This document shows positions 13,701 through 28,700 of a stretch of DNA of 64,000 nt, one piece after another. Source of the stretch: Proteles cristata cristata (Eukaryota; Chordata; Mammalia; Carnivora; Hyaenidae); NCBI GenBank assembly GCA_017311185.1, contig JAESUZ010001069.1, positions 504,501-568,500 on the forward strand, in the 5' to 3' direction. A model generated the notes under the pieces. It did no database searches, was not told the DNA's origin, and was given only the letters and a program-made list of their open reading frames with translations. How positions within the stretch are numbered: the stretch's first letter is position 1; each line of letters opens with the position of its first letter. The position numbers and the translations under genes were made by a program.

Positions 13701-16700
13701 TTCCTTGGGTTCACTGATTGGTGTATTGTATCTCCAGGATCCAAAATGCCTTGGAAAATCTGAGAATGCTTATGGATAAGCACACTGCCCACACCAACTT
13801 CGTCTATAACTTGGAATGGCTGCTGAAAACCTCTCACAAGGTAAAAGGGGAGAAGATTATGAGGTATGCACAGTAGGGTCAAAGCAGCAGCCCAAAGGGG
13901 GACTTTGGAGAAACCAACCAGACTGAACCTCAGGGTTGGTTTTTTTTTTTTTTAGTCTATTTTTATTTATTTTAAGAGAGAGAGAGAGAGAGAGAGCAAG
14001 CAAGCAGGGGAGGGGCAGAGAGCAAGGGAGATAGCATCCCAACCGGGCTCGAATTCATGAACCGTGAGATCATGATCTGAGCCAAAATCAAGAGCCAGAC
14101 ATTTCATAACTACTGAGCTATCCAAGTGCCCCTGAACCTCAGTTCTTATCTCTCAAGAGTACTCCTTTCCTCAGGGGATCTCTTTAGTCCCTGCTGCCAC
14201 CTCCTTCAGAGGTTTGCCTCAAAGTTCCCCATGGCACAGCTGAGACCAGGCTGATTCCTCTAAACACATGAAACCCCAGTGTCTGCTGCTCGTGTCCTCA
14301 ATATGTACCTTGACTGTGGGAAGTTCAGTGTGCTTCCCAAGATCTCCATGGATTCTCACTGGGGACAGGGCAGAGATTACAGCCTCATGGTCACCTCTAC
14401 TCTTATCGCTTGTTCTCCTGGATTCTCTATCATGACTCATTGGTACACCTCTTATAGCCATCCTCTTCTCCCTTACAGCTTTGTCTCTGCACCTCTTCCC
14501 TCCACAAAAGCACCAACTATACACGGCTCTTGTGTACACTGAGGAAATGTGGATGGGCGATGGCAGAGGGGCAGTTTAGATTTTAGACCAGAACCAGAGA
14601 CTGACCTCAATGTCCTGAATTTCTTAAGTCATCCTCCACAGGGCATTTCCCAGTAACCAGCTCTTCTCTTCTCCTCCCTCTCCCCATGCCCACTCCACAA
14701 TGTTATTCAGCCACCCCACTTTTCCTTTAGAACTCCCCCAATACAATTCTCACGTAACAAGAAATATTTTTCTAGTCCAACCATAAATCTCATTTTGTTC
14801 TTCATAAGAGAGAATTCTGAAATAGCTTTTCCATTTCTTCCTGCTACACAAGGCTTTGGTGAAGGTTCAGGGATTGCCGCAGAGAAGTGAAATAGTGGTC
14901 AACTTACACACAGACAAATGCATCCCCTCTTCTGGGCTTTCAGGCCATACAGCTCCCAGTGGCCAGTCTGTCTCTTTTGCTGGGTGCCTCAGGGATATTA
15001 CCCAGTGCTGTGCAACTCTATGGGCATCGCTTCCAGTATCTACATGCATAGTTGTCATCGTGTTCTCTGTAAATGATTTTGGAGTTCTTGCAGTACTGGT
15101 AGCCTCCTACCATCCACCACCAAGGGTCTAGATAAAACCTCAAGACTCATTAACATGAAAAAAAATTCACAGGGGGACAGAAATGCCCACTTCAATGTTT
15201 TACAAATACCAGTTTCTTGTGTTGGGTCCTGCCATTTCCCAAAGTGATTAATACCAGGAATTGTTGATCTGGTTTAAAGATGCTATTATTCTTTGAGTCA
15301 ATTATATGAAAGTGCAACATAAGAAGCCCAAATTTCCAGATAAGAGATGTTCATAGTAGAGGCATGGCTGGCTTAGTCGGAAAAGCATGTGACTCTTGAT
15401 CTCGGGGTTGTGAGTTCAAGTCCTGTACTGGGTGTAGGGATTACTTAAAAATATAATCTTAAAAGAGGGAGAGAGAGATGTTCATAGTATCAGAGGCATT
15501 CAGTGTCAGATCCCTTGGCCATTGACTCAACAGACATAATAGTGTGCACTTCTTTCAGTGTTCCCCACCCCAGGAAATGGCATCACCATCCACTTAGTCA
15601 CTTAAACCAAATTCCAAGAGTCATTCTGGAGCCCTCCATCTCCCTTTTCTCTCATATTCCATTGATTCATTTATTCATTACTGTACTCTACAAAAATAAG
15701 TGGAACTCCACTTTTTTTTTTTTGGTCCAGCCACTCATTAATATTGGTGCCTGTGTCTACATTGGTGTCTACATCTAGATAGATAGGTCAGTAGAATCCT
15801 TGCCACAACTTTCTGGGTGGCTATCCTTCCCATTTTACAGATGAGAAAAGTAAGATTCAGACAGGTTAGGATGAGGATTAAATGGCATCTTAAATGGAAA
15901 GCATTTAAAAGTGCTGTCACAGGGGCACCTGAGTGGCTCAGTCGGTTAAGTGGCTGACTTTGGCTCAGGTCATGATCTTGCAGTTCCTGGGTTCAGGCCC
16001 TACATTGGGCTCTGTGCTGACAGCTCAGAGCCTGGAGCCTGCTTCAGATTCTGTCTCCCTCTCTCGCTGCCCCTTCACCACTCATGCTCCATCTATCTCT
16101 GTCTCTCAAAAATGAGTAAACCTTAAAAAAAAAAGTTTTTTAAGTGCTGGCACATAGTAAGAGTTCAATAAATGAGAGCTCCTCCTCAATAACAAAGATA
16201 AGGCACTGTCCTTGCCTTCATGGTGCCTAGTGTGCTGGAACATTTAGACTCAGCCAGGCAATTACAAAACAGTGTGTTATCACAAAGTTCAGAGTGCTCT
16301 GAAGTATTAAGACTTTCTAGAGAAAGCAAAGTGCCCCAGTGAGTAGCACAGAACCATGTGTAAAACATGGCAAGCACATAGAAACATGGAGGAAATACGG
16401 AGGGCACATAGAAGTGTAGGATGAGAAGGTAAGGGGGCCCTGAAACATTGCTGTGGAATATTGAAGGGATGATAGAGGAGGAGACTGAGAAAGAGAGGCC
16501 ACAAAAGTTGAAGAAAGACAAAGGAGTACACGGGGTCACAAAAGTCAAGGGAGGACAATATTTCAAGAGGGAGGGGACTGTCTTGTATGACAAAAGCCAC
16601 TAATGGGTCAAGTAAGATTAAAGAGTGTAGCATAATGGTTACACATGTGGGCTTTGGAGTCAGAGTGCCTGGGGCCATGTGGCAGTTAAGAAGAAGCAGT

Positions 16701-19700
16701 CACCCACTGGGAGCTGCATTACCAAGTGTGTAAGTCATAGACCAGTAAGTGGCAGTTCCAGGGCTCAATCTTTATCTGTGGCCTATGTGGAGTTCAGCTT
16801 GGTCTCCTGAATATCAAGTGAGCAGTATGCTGCAGTCCCCAGCCCACAGGGCTCCCCTTGGGGTAATCCCATATGGCCCAGGATCCGGGGCTGCAGAGCC
16901 TGGACCTCTGTTTGCAGAACCTCCACCTAGTTCAGCAGAAGCTAGAGCAAGACAAGCTGCTGTACAGGCAGCAGCTGGTGGAGTGTCAGCAGCAGGAGGA
17001 CCTCATCAAGAACCTGATCAAGCAGCGGGATGTCCTGCGGGCTCAGTATGAGGCTTTCCTGGAGCAGGTGAGCTCTTCCAGATGCTCTTTTCTTGGGAGG
17101 GGACAACCCTTCATGGAATGCCCAAAGGAGAGAATGGGGTGACTTGTCATGGAGTCTCCTGGGGGAGGGGCAAAGTAGGATGATGGCTTGAGGAATGGTC
17201 CTTCATGGGAACTCCTAGGAAGAGGTGATCGCTCCTGGCAACACCTTGAAGGAAGAGGAAACTTAGGAAACTCACTTCAAGAGTTCATATCTCCTCATTT
17301 AGATGGGCAAGGCATTCCTGGGGCCTCTGAGCCAGCTGCAGGTGGCCGACTTTGAGGAGATACGGAGCTATCGAGCACCACCTGAATCTGTGGTCCGGGT
17401 GACCGATGCCCTGTGCAACCTGTTCCACTGTGAAACAGGCTGGGCCAGCGCCAAGCAGCTCTTATGCACTGAGGATTTTTATCAGGTAGGGAATGTGGAG
17501 CACAATTGAGGAGGAGAGCGGAGGCACAAAGGGGAGACTTGGCAGAATGAGGCTGTTGGGGCCAGATCCAGAGCACCTGTGTCTGCCCCTACCCCCTCTT
17601 AACACATTTTACCAGGAGCTGGTGTTCTTCCCCAAAGAGAAGATGACAGACTCTGAGATGATAACGTTAGCCAAAGCTCTGAAGGCTCCAGGTATGAGTG
17701 ATGCAGCTCTGCAGGCAGTGAGCATACCTGCAGCGAGCCTGGCAGCCTGGCTCTGGGCCGTCCTGCGCTATGGGCTGGCACAGCGTCGCGGACTGCCCAC
17801 CGGCCTGCTGCTGCGGCAGATAGAGGCCACACTGGCTCGGGAGCAAGCCCGCCTGGGCCACCAGCAGTTCCAGGCCCAGGAGACCCTGGAGCACAAACTG
17901 GATCTGATCAACAAATTGGAAGACTCCTGGGTTTCACACAATCGTGTGATGGAGAATCTCAGTCGTGCTAAGTGTGGCCAATATCACAAGTGGCCCATAA
18001 AGGCTGCACTGCTCACACCCAGGCACTCCTGGACTACAGAGCTCCAGGTAACCAGCCCCTTCCCGGTCTTCTCCCAAAGCTCACTTCTGTCCCACTGCCC
18101 CCAACAACCCTGCTCCTCCCTGTGCCTGCACTGCCTCCCTTTGTCCCACTGCCCTCCTTGCCATGCTTTCCTGCATACCCTGCCTCGCTCCCTCTCTGCC
18201 AGACCCTCTCTGCCTGCGCCCTCCTCACCAGCCTCTGTGCCTTCTGCTCTTCCCTTCCATGCCAGAAGCTGAAGGGCCACTGCACAACCATGTTTGGGGA
18301 TGCCCTTTTGTGTTCAGCTGCTGTCGTCTACCTGGGTCCTTTCCCAGCACTGCGGCGCCAGGAACTACTGGACAAGTGGCTGGCTCTGTGCAGGGGCTTC
18401 CAGGAGCCCCTGGGCCCAGATGATGTGGCACAGGCCCTGAAACAGAAGCAGAAATCTGCCATGGTGCCACCAAAGAACCCCCTGCTCTCCACACGCTCTC
18501 CCTTCAACCTTCTGACCTTGCTGAGCTCCAAATCTGAACAGTTCCAATGGGACCGAGACCTGAAGCCTCAGGCAAAGTCAGCCCGTCTGGCAGGCCTGCT
18601 CCTGAGAAGCCGCACCCACTACTCCAGCTGCCGTTGTCCGATGCTGCTTGACCCCAGCAACCAGGCCCCCATCTGGCTGAACCCTCTGCCTCTGCAAGAG
18701 ACTAGATGTCTGGCCCCAGGTCCAGGTAAAGTGCAGATGTAAAGCCAGGGATAATAAAAACATAATGCTTCTCCTTTTCAGGTATCTGAACCATCAACAC
18801 TCAGCCACATATGGTCCTCCCTTTCATAACTAACACACTAAATTTTTGTGGCCGGCATATCCTAAATTTCATCGGTCTACATGATATTTATAAATTAGGT
18901 CACACTTGCATATTGGGACCTATATTGCAATGATTCTGACTCTACATGTCTGACCAGTCCATGATCTTCCACTTCCCTAGTCTGCTCAGCATTCTTAGAA
19001 ACTTGGCCTACAACTCAGACCCTTCCTTACTATCGAAATTTATCCTATGTTCAGGAATTCTGGGGAAATATTTCTATTATCTCTGCTTGGAGCAGAGACC
19101 TATCTGGATGGAGTGTAGAAGGAGATGTTTCCTAGGGGAAGGGAGCAAGGGTGTTGGGTAGGGGAAAGAGAATAGGGTGTTTATTTCCCAGAAGGGGTTG
19201 GGAGTTGCACTGGGGAGAGTAATAGACACCTACAATGGAAAGTACATAATAAAGTGATCTGTTACATGGGTTCTATAATCAGACTATCTGGATCAAATAC
19301 CCATCCTTTGCTAGCTGTGGAAACCAAGACTCGGTACTTAATCTCTCTAAGCCTAAATTTATTTGCTGATAAAATTAGCATCTTAATTATACCCATCTCA
19401 TAAAACATTGTATTAAGTAAGATAATTCATATAAAAAGGGTTCACACTGTGCCTAAAAATAATTTCTCAAAAATGTTAGTATTACTACTACTGTATTACT
19501 GCTACCATTATTACATCCCATCCCTCGGCTGTCCAGCACACCTTCCATTGTGCCCATATGCCATTATGAAAATACCCGGCATATAACCATCACATGTGCA
19601 ACTGTAAGTGAACTTAGTCAGAGACACAATGAAGAAACATCTAGCTGCAGAATCCAGTTCTGAGTCCAGGAGCTGTGAACAGTGTTCATTGTTATTGATC

Positions 19701-22700
19701 AGAGCTAGATGTGGCTCTTTGTGATTCTATAACCTATGACAGAGTACACACTCACTCTCACTACAGCAGTACATTCGATATGCAGAGTGAAGCAAAATCA
19801 AATCAAGATAACTATGGTAAACTTGCTGTTTAGAAACTGGGTAAGGGTAAGCAACACACACTTATATAATTAGTCTTTAGCATGTACTGTGTAATGCCGG
19901 ACAGAGATAGGAAGGCAAATGATTAACATCACTTCACTGGCTATAGAGTGAGTTCTTGGGACAGCCATTGTCACCAGGGCTATCTGTGAAAGGAACATTG
20001 GGCAAGAGTCCTGTTTGTAGCTGTTCAGCCATACACAGCACTTCCTATTGGAATGGAATGGGAGCTTAGGATTTGCCTTCAAATTAAGCAAACACTGATC
20101 ACTTGTTACCGGATGGAGGTTTTCTGGCTAATTCTACTAAATCTCTTACCTTTTTTCCTTCAGATTTCATTTGTAAGGATTCTATTAGGCTTTAACAATG
20201 CTAGAAACCTTGGTACACTCTCCTCCTCAAATTTAAAACCTATTTTCTGTCTTCTCTCTTAACATTGGTTCTGGGGACTTGAGAAATTTGACTAAACCTT
20301 AATTGCCATGTAGCTAAACCTTGGCCCTCATCTCAGAGCTGTAGTAAGAAAATAGTTTGAGTTGTAAACTTAAGGTAATTGGCCATGGGATGTAGCCCCT
20401 AATACTTGGAGCTATATCCAAATCAAAAGGGGGAAGGGAGGCTATTAAAGTTTTCAAGCAGGGAATGCATAAAGAGAAGTGCTTGAGATGGATCTGGAGA
20501 ATTACCTTCCCTGATTTTCCAGGCTCTTCTGATAGCCAATAATTTGCTATTCAATGCAACATGAGGTAGATAATCATCTTTATAAATCAGCAAGGTACAT
20601 GAGTATCTGATCATTTTTGGTCTGAAATTGCTTGATAAGAGCAGAAAGGAATTTTCTTAAAGTTTTTTTTTTCCTTGAGGGTTGTTTTTCTCATCTAAGT
20701 AGGGAAGTAGCTAACATTCCTTCTTTTAAATCCAATGAAGTTCAGTGAGCATATGGTCCAAATCCCATGAAATAAACCAACTTCTTATCCACCACACATA
20801 CTAGTAGAGAAAAGAAAAATCCTTATTTCCTCCCCACTGACTCGCTGTATCAGTTAGAAATGCTGTCACTATCAGTAACAGATGCCCAACTTACCATGGC
20901 TTAAGAAATAAGGATTTATTTATCTCATATTATAAGAAGTACTAAGATAAGATAAGCAGGCGCTGGGCTTCTGTGTTGCCTTCAAGTACCCAGATCCTTC
21001 CATCTGTCAGCTCAATGATCCCTAGCATGTTGGCTTATCACATTATAGTGGGTTGAATGCAGTGGGTTGAATCCTAACCCACAGAACCTCTATGTTAAAG
21101 AATCTTGCAGGTATAATTAAGAACCTTGAAATGAGATCACCCTAGATTATCTGAGTTGGCCCTAAATCCAATGACAAGTGTCCTTAGAAAAAAGAGAAGA
21201 CATAAGTACAGAAAGGGAAAGCTTCATGAAGAGGGAGGCAGACAGTAGAGTTATGTAGCCACAAGCCAAGGAACTTCTGGAACCACTAGAAGCTGGAGGA
21301 GGCAAGGAAAGAGTCTTCCCTAAAGACTTCAGAGGGAGCACAGCTTTCTCAACACCTTGATTGTGGACTTCTGGCCTCCAGAACTATGAGGAAATAAGTT
21401 TCTGATTTTTCCAGCCGCCATATTTGCAGTAACTTGTTACCAAATTGGGTGCTATCCTTCTAAGCATCATGTCAGAGTTGCTGCTAGCCATTTCTGTTCC
21501 TGTCATCAGGAAAACAAAAGATCTTCCAGAAGTCTGGATAGCTAAATATGGTAGGCAGAGTTTTGGCCCCCCATCTCCTTTGTTCTGTATTGTTACTCCT
21601 GTAATTCTGTTACATGGCACAAAAGACTCTGCAAATGCAAATAAGTTTACTAATCAATTGACCTTAAGATAGAGATATCCTGGGGTCACCTGGGTGGCTC
21701 AGTCGACCAAGCATCTGACTCTTGATCTTGGCTTAAGTTATGATCTCACAGTTCATGAGTTTGAGCCCAGGGTCAGGCTCTGTACTGATAGCATAAAGCC
21801 GGCTTGGGATTCTGTCTCTTTCTGTCTCTCTCTCAAAATATGTAAGTAAACTAAAACAACAACAATAAACAAAGACACACATAAAAAAAAGATAGATATA
21901 TCCTGAATTATCTGGGTGGGCCCAATGTAATCACATATGCCCTTTGAAGCAAGGAGGAAAGAAGACGCAGTCAAGAAGACTTGAAATAAAGAAGGATTCA
22001 AGGAACTATTGCTGGCTGAAAGATGCAGTGGGTTACAGGGAATTTGTGAGATGGAAATGAATTCTGTCAAAAACCAGTAAGCCTGAAAGAGGACCCAAGT
22101 CCCAGATTAGAACTGCAGCTCCCATTGATGCCTTGATTAGCCCTGTGTAACCCCAAGCAGAGCATCCCATCATGCTGTGCTGGACTTCTAATCTTCTGAA
22201 CTCAAACATAACAAATACATGTTGTTTTCAGCTGCTAAGGTAATTTGTGGTGATTTGTTAAGCAATAGGAAATGAATCCACCAAACCGTGGACCCAGCAA
22301 CCTCCACTTGCCCACTTCTTAAAGCTTAATGCTTTTTAAAAATTCCTAAATTTCTTAATACTTAAAAAGATATTCTCTTTTCTAGCTCTTGCTGTAGAGG
22401 AGGCAAAGGAGAAGGCAGCTGGGGAACCAGCCATCTGTGTCCACCATACCATATCCCATGAGTTGGCTAATTCCACAGTTTATGGTCTTTCACTTAGCAG
22501 TTGATACTTCCAGGCACTGATTTCTATATTAGCAATGATTCTTTTCATTGTGATAGAAGTAGCTTAGGCAAAAGGAGAAATATACTGAGTCTTCTAACCA
22601 ACCTGCTGAAATACAGAAATGGAGCTGACTTCAGAGATAGCTAGAACCTTTTCCTGGAGTTTTAGAGAAATAATAATGACAGCTACCATTTGTTGAGTGC

Positions 22701-25700
22701 TTACTATGTCCAGCTGAGTCCTCTCTATGTATCATTTCATGTCATCTTTACAGTAATTCTGTGAGGTACCCACTAATATCAACCCCATGTTACAGCTGAG
22801 TCAGAAAGAGCTTAAGTGACTTTCCTGAGGTGTCTTCCTGTGGACTTTCCCTCAAAGGATGGAGCCCTTGGGTGAATGGTGTTCCCTAGAAGCCCAGTTT
22901 ATCCTCTTAGAGGAGCTCCTTTGCATCTTTCTGTCACAGGGATGGGCTTTGTGAGAAATCAAGAAAAAGAAGAGGCCATGGAAGAAGAAGATGACAAAAG
23001 TGAAGAGAGTGATATGACTAAGGGCAAGACAAAAGAGCAGAAGACAGAAGACAGGGAAAATGAGAAGGAGGGAAACAGGCAAGAGCATGAGGAGGAGGAA
23101 GAGAAGACAGAGAGACTGAGGTCAAGGCCAGCCTCAGAGACTGGGGCTCTGCCCCTTCCCTCCCTTCGTGTGCTCTCAGGCACTGACCCAGAGCTGGGTT
23201 CTCAGCTCCAGGAGGCAGCTGCCAGTGGTGAGAACTGGTCCCCATCCACTATGTTCCCCTTCTGTGGCCCCATAAGCCTCTCACCGCCAGCCTGACCTCT
23301 GCTCTCATCCTTAACCCAAGCACTAACTCTGTTGAAAAGCCCTAAGAGAATCCTATTAGCCGTGAGGGAGCTTCTCAGAGCCAGATTTTGTACGGGGGAA
23401 GGGGCTGGCTGTGGCATGGTGGGTAGGGTGTCCTTGCCTCCCCCTCATAGGCCTGCCTGTGCTGCTGACCAACATGGAGTTGGGCCTATGGTGTCAAGAA
23501 CTGCAATGGCTACTGCAGCGGGAGGACCTGAGCCCACCCCGGGTGCAGCCCGGCTTCTGTCTCTATCTGAGCACTACTGTCCCCCTCAGTGCCTTGGGAA
23601 AAGGTAAGCCCAAGTGGGAAAGTTGCCACTGCAGCTCTGTGGACGCACTAGGTCTCTAGCTTCACTCAGTCTGGCCCTGGGCAGCCTCAGGGCTGCAGCA
23701 AGATGCCATACTCCCTGCACACCCCACCCCCTGGCTCTGTCAAGGGGTTAAGCATCTCCTATGTCCCTCTGTGACCCAAAGTGCTAGGTTATGACCTGCT
23801 AAAGGGGCTGAATGTGCTGGATCTGAGCCTGAACATGGAAACCTTAGAAGAACAGATGCTGCACGAAATCGTGTGCATTGAATGTCCCGAGCTTGAGAGC
23901 CGCTGGCAGGACATAAAGATCAGAGCCCTGGACTCCTATGAAGCTGTGGAGGCTGCTGAGGTGCCTGGGGGTCCTCTTATGTGTAGGGATGAGCTCTGGA
24001 GGGGCCCAGATATGGGGGCAGAGATGAGTGTGGATGGTTGGGGGCCACGTGAGAAAGATTCAGACCCATGGAACAGGTGACTGTCTGCAGGAGGGGCTGA
24101 TGCTGATGCTGTTGCTCCAGAACTCAAAACATCAGAAACCAGCCAAATTCCTGCGGGACATAGTGAGGGCCCAGGCAAAGCTATGTCAACTGCGTGCCCA
24201 CTGCGAGGAGCTAGAAGAAATGAGACTGCAGGAAGTTGTACAGTGGGCACCCTATCGGCGTGTGGCCTGGCATGGAATGGCCATTATAAAGGCCCTTAGC
24301 CCACTGCAGAACCTGCTGCCACTCTTCCGTATGCACCCAGAAGACTGGCTAGCAGCCATCAAGCAGGCCCTGAACAGCATGAAGCAGCGTGAGATTCATC
24401 AAGGCGAGGACCTGCCCAGGCATCTGCTGTACCTCAGAATACAGCTGACCCGCCAGCTACTGGGCAGCACTGTGGCTGCACTGGGTCTGACCCAATTACC
24501 GTTGGTGGGTGCTTTGGGTGCTCTGGCTCTGCTGCAAGTGGCAAGGAAGGCACCAGAGCTGGAGAGGCTGGCGCTTTGGCCTGGCCTGGCAGCCTCTCCT
24601 AGCACAGGCTATAGCACCCCAAGTGTGGCTCGACCAGCCTGGCTGGGGTTGAGAGCCTGGCAAGAATGTAGGATATTAGAGCTGCTGCCACCATTTTCTG
24701 GGCTGTGTGCATCCCTGGCACACCACTCCAGTGTTTGGCAGGCTTATCTTTCCCTGTCATCCACAGTGCTGGGTCCTGCGCCTGGGCCTGGGCCTGGGCC
24801 TGATCCACTCAGTCTCCTCCAGAAGCTGATTCTGTGGCGTGTGCTGCGACCCGAGTGCCTGGCAGGGGCCCTGGCAGACTTTACCACCAGCCTCCTGGGC
24901 CGGCCCCTGGATGAAAACCTGGGTGCCTCCACCATACCCTTTGAACACAGCCAGGCTACTCAGCCCATGCTGATCTTGTTGCCACGACCCGGTCACCCCA
25001 CAGCCACCATGCACCCCCTGACTGTCATCCAGAAACTGGCTGCGAGGCATGAGCAGGTTTGAGCCTCACTGCTTGGCCACAGAGACACCAGACCTCTGTG
25101 GGCTGAGATGGGGTATGGTGGTCCCTCCCAGCATTTCCATCGATCTTTCTGGCTTACTCAGGCACTTTGGGGGTCATTTGTGGCATTACCTTGGGTCCCT
25201 TGGGTCACCTAGGATCACTTTGAGTTACTCTGCCACCTCTCTGTTGGTCTTCAGGGACAGAAGCATCTGGAGGTGATTGCCCTGGGCTCTGAAGCCTGGG
25301 ACCCAGTCTCAGTAACAGTTAGCACTCTATGCAGGGCTATGCACAAAGGACACTGGCTGGTGCTGGAAAATTGTCATCTGATGCCTCACTGGCCAAAGGA
25401 GCTGCTCCAGCCTTTGTGGAGGCTGTTGGACAGAACCAGGGGTGCGTTTGCTACCTAAAGATGGCTTCTAGGACCCTATCCAGTACCTGGCCTGACCTTG
25501 AACTCTCTCAGGCCTCATGGCTGATCCCCTCACTCCAAGTCTGTCCCTTGTATCTGACCCCCGAACCCTGAGCCTCAAGTCTGATCCCTAAATTTGCGGC
25601 TGACCCTTTACACAGTGATTGATCTCAGCCCCATGTCTGACCCCTAGTGGTCTCGGACCTGGAGTTAGAACTGCTTCTAGCCCAGCCTGCAAGCAGGAAC

Positions 25701-28700
25701 GTGGCCACTGTCCACAGAGATTTTCGTCTTTGGCTTATTTTGCCTGCAGAGGCTATTGCTTCCTTACCAGGTGAGGAGCTCCCTGCTATAGTCTCTCAGA
25801 TTGGAGGAGGATGGTACCTGTGCTGTGCTGACCCAGCACTCTCCTTCTGCCCCAGCTGTACTGACTCAGCACTCCATGCCTGTTTTCTGGGACCAGTCCC
25901 TGGAGCTGGGCCACGTCTTGATCAACAGCATAGAACTAGACCAACAAAGACTGCACGTGCAATCCCTAACCAGGACACTGCCTCTGGTTCTCCTACATGG
26001 CCTCCTGCTACACCGGCAGCTCTATGGAACAAAGTTGCAGGCACACAGAGGGCGCTGGTAAGGGACTGCTTCCATCTTGCTTGGTCAGTCACTCAGCAAA
26101 CACTGTGCATTTTCCACATCCTGGATGAGGATGACTAATTCATGCCTGGGCAGCACCAAAGTGTGAGGGCAGGGGGGAGTTAAGAAAGTCTCTTCCAAGG
26201 ACTTTGAGTGAGATCTAACTTTGAATTCAGTCTTGGAAGCGGAGGCAGATCAGGTGGAGATGGGGCCTTTCTGAGCAGAGGGAACCAGCCTCAGCAGTAG
26301 GGAGATTTCGGTGTGGCTGAGGTGGGCATGCTGGGGGTTGAGTGGGGAGAGGTGAGGCTTATGGTAAAGGGCCTTTAAGATCATGGCAAGGAGCTGGATT
26401 TTATCCTGAGGACAGTGGGAAGACACTGGAGGGTTTTAGGTAGGAGAAGAAATGTGATCCTCGTTGTCTGTTGGAAAGATCACTCTGACTGCAGTGTGGA
26501 AAATGGACCAGATGGGATAGGGCTGGAGGCAAGCAGAGCAATTTTAAAGGAGGCTCTGGCAGTGTCAACGGACAAGACCATGGTATGGGTGATAGGGACT
26601 AGGGTAGTTATAGTAGAGATAGACAGTAAATATGGAGTAAGGAAGGAGGAGGATTCAAGAGAGGCTCCCAGATTTCTACCTAAGACAATAGGGTGGCTGG
26701 TATGGGGGACATATGATAATTTCAGTTAAAAAGCAAGCTGTATTAGGGCACCTGGATGGCTCAGTTGGTTAAGCATCTGACTCTTGATGTCAGCTCAGGT
26801 CTTCATCTAAAGGTCCTGAGTTCAAGCCCTGTGTTGGGCTCAGGGCTGGGCATGAAGCCTACTTACAAAACAACAACAACAACCCAAGTTGTATTGGAAG
26901 TGGTAAGTGCAAATGACTAGTGAGCCCTTATGAGTTGGGAGCTTAGCCTAGAAAGACCAGAGTCCTCAGCATCTAATGGTTCTGAAACCCAGGTTCCTGT
27001 TCCCCTCCCCCAGGAGTCAAGCAACCCTGACCCAGGTCCTTCAGATCCAAGACCAGCTGTGGTCCAGCCTTAGCAATCCCAGTGCTGCCATGCAGGAGCT
27101 GGCTGGTGAGAACTTTCCTGTCCCCATGGAAAGCCCTGAAAGGGGTGGGGGAGGGAGTACTGAGGTTTGGGTTTGGGTTTGGGAGGTGGTGGAAACTGGA
27201 GAGGAGAGAACTGAGGGGCTCTGACCTCATTCTCAGCTTCAGTTTTCTATGGGGGTCCTGTGGGAGACAGCAAGGACAGGGAGACCCTGAATAGCCTAAC
27301 ACAAGCGTGCCTGAGCCCCAGCAGCAGGAGCTGGGCTCAACCACACACACCCCAGTATCTGCTGGCTACCCTGCTGCCCAGCCCAGGTAAGCTCCAGCCA
27401 GGTATCTGTGTTGGGGTAGGGAACAGTGCCTGTCATGCCATTCTCTCAGGAATGTGATCATCATCTTTCAAAGGTATAGGAGGGGGCAATATTCACACAG
27501 TTATGGGATGGTGGTTTATATGTCAGAGGCAGGCCTACTCCCTTGAGTCTGGGGCAGGTAGAGTCCATCTTATCTCTCATCCCTCCTCTCCACCTCCAAG
27601 AGCTAGGGGAACTGGATGCTTTGGCAGAGTGCAAGGCCCAGATGCACCTACTGCCCACACCTCCTGAACCCCAGAGCTGCGGACTGAGTGCTGGCCCCCA
27701 GGTCTGGCTGTTGCGACGCAAGAGTCGCGCTCTCCTGAACGCACTGCAGCAGAGTTTACCCTCATGGGTTCCTGCGGCTCGAGGAGGCTCCCGGCGCGCT
27801 GAAAGGTGGCTGCGGCAGCGCCTAGTGCAGGCCAAGCGGAGGCTGGAGTCACTGCAGGCTTTGCTCTCGGACACCGCCCACCCGGAAGAGCCTGGCGCCG
27901 GGTGGGTGCTGCTGCGGCAACAGCCTCTGCAGGCCTTCCTCCAGACTGAGGTGCTGGAACTGAGCCACCTGGCGGGCACGGTGGTAAGCGACCTTGATTG
28001 CCTGTTGCAGCAGCTGACGGGTGCGACCCCGTGCGCCTCCCGGCGCTGTGCAGCCGTGGCCCACGCTCTCTGGACTGGCCGCCTACCCCCGCCTTGGCGT
28101 CCCTATGCGCCTGCCGGCCCGCAGCCGCCTTGGCATTGGCTGCGACAGCTGTCCCGCCGTGGGCAGCTGTTGGTTCGCTACCTGGGCGTCGACGCCCAAG
28201 TACCAGGACGCACCTTTCACCTATCAGCCTTTTGTCACCCGCGCCGCCTCCTGCTGTCACTGCGTTGGGAGGCTACCTTTGCTACAGCGGCTCTGCACCA
28301 GCGTGTGCCCAGCTCGAATCTCCCTCAATGCCAACGCTCTGACTTCAGTGGGCTCCCCCATAAACGTCAGGAGCTAAACAGCAACACTTTGCACCTCCAG
28401 GTATCTTCATTCCATCTCTCTGTTTACACTTCCGCCCCCTCAAATCCTTGATTACATCGTGCAACTACCCCATCTTGCCTCTTAGTGATCTTACCCCTTC
28501 AGTAGCCCCATCTGCTCGGATCCCTCATACCCCCAGGTCCCGCCCTAGTCTTGCCTGATAAGTTTCTGGCGCCCCCAGGTGGTGAACGGCCCAAATCCTA
28601 CGGTTCCAGAGATGGGGCTGCTGCTGATTGGGCTACAGCTCCGGAACGCGGAGTGGGACCCGTTAGCAGGGGCCCTGCAGGACAGCACCTCCAGCCAGCC

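Noticed and set aside
22384..22504. Possible extra DNHD1 exon after TTTTCTAG at 22384
   Set aside because: The frame closes before any donor, and the phase from 18725 to 22940 already matches without it.
27577..28260. 227-codon minus-strand open frame
   Set aside because: It lies entirely opposite the DNHD1 800-nt exon, is Arg/Pro/Ala-rich from GC content, and has no known domain.
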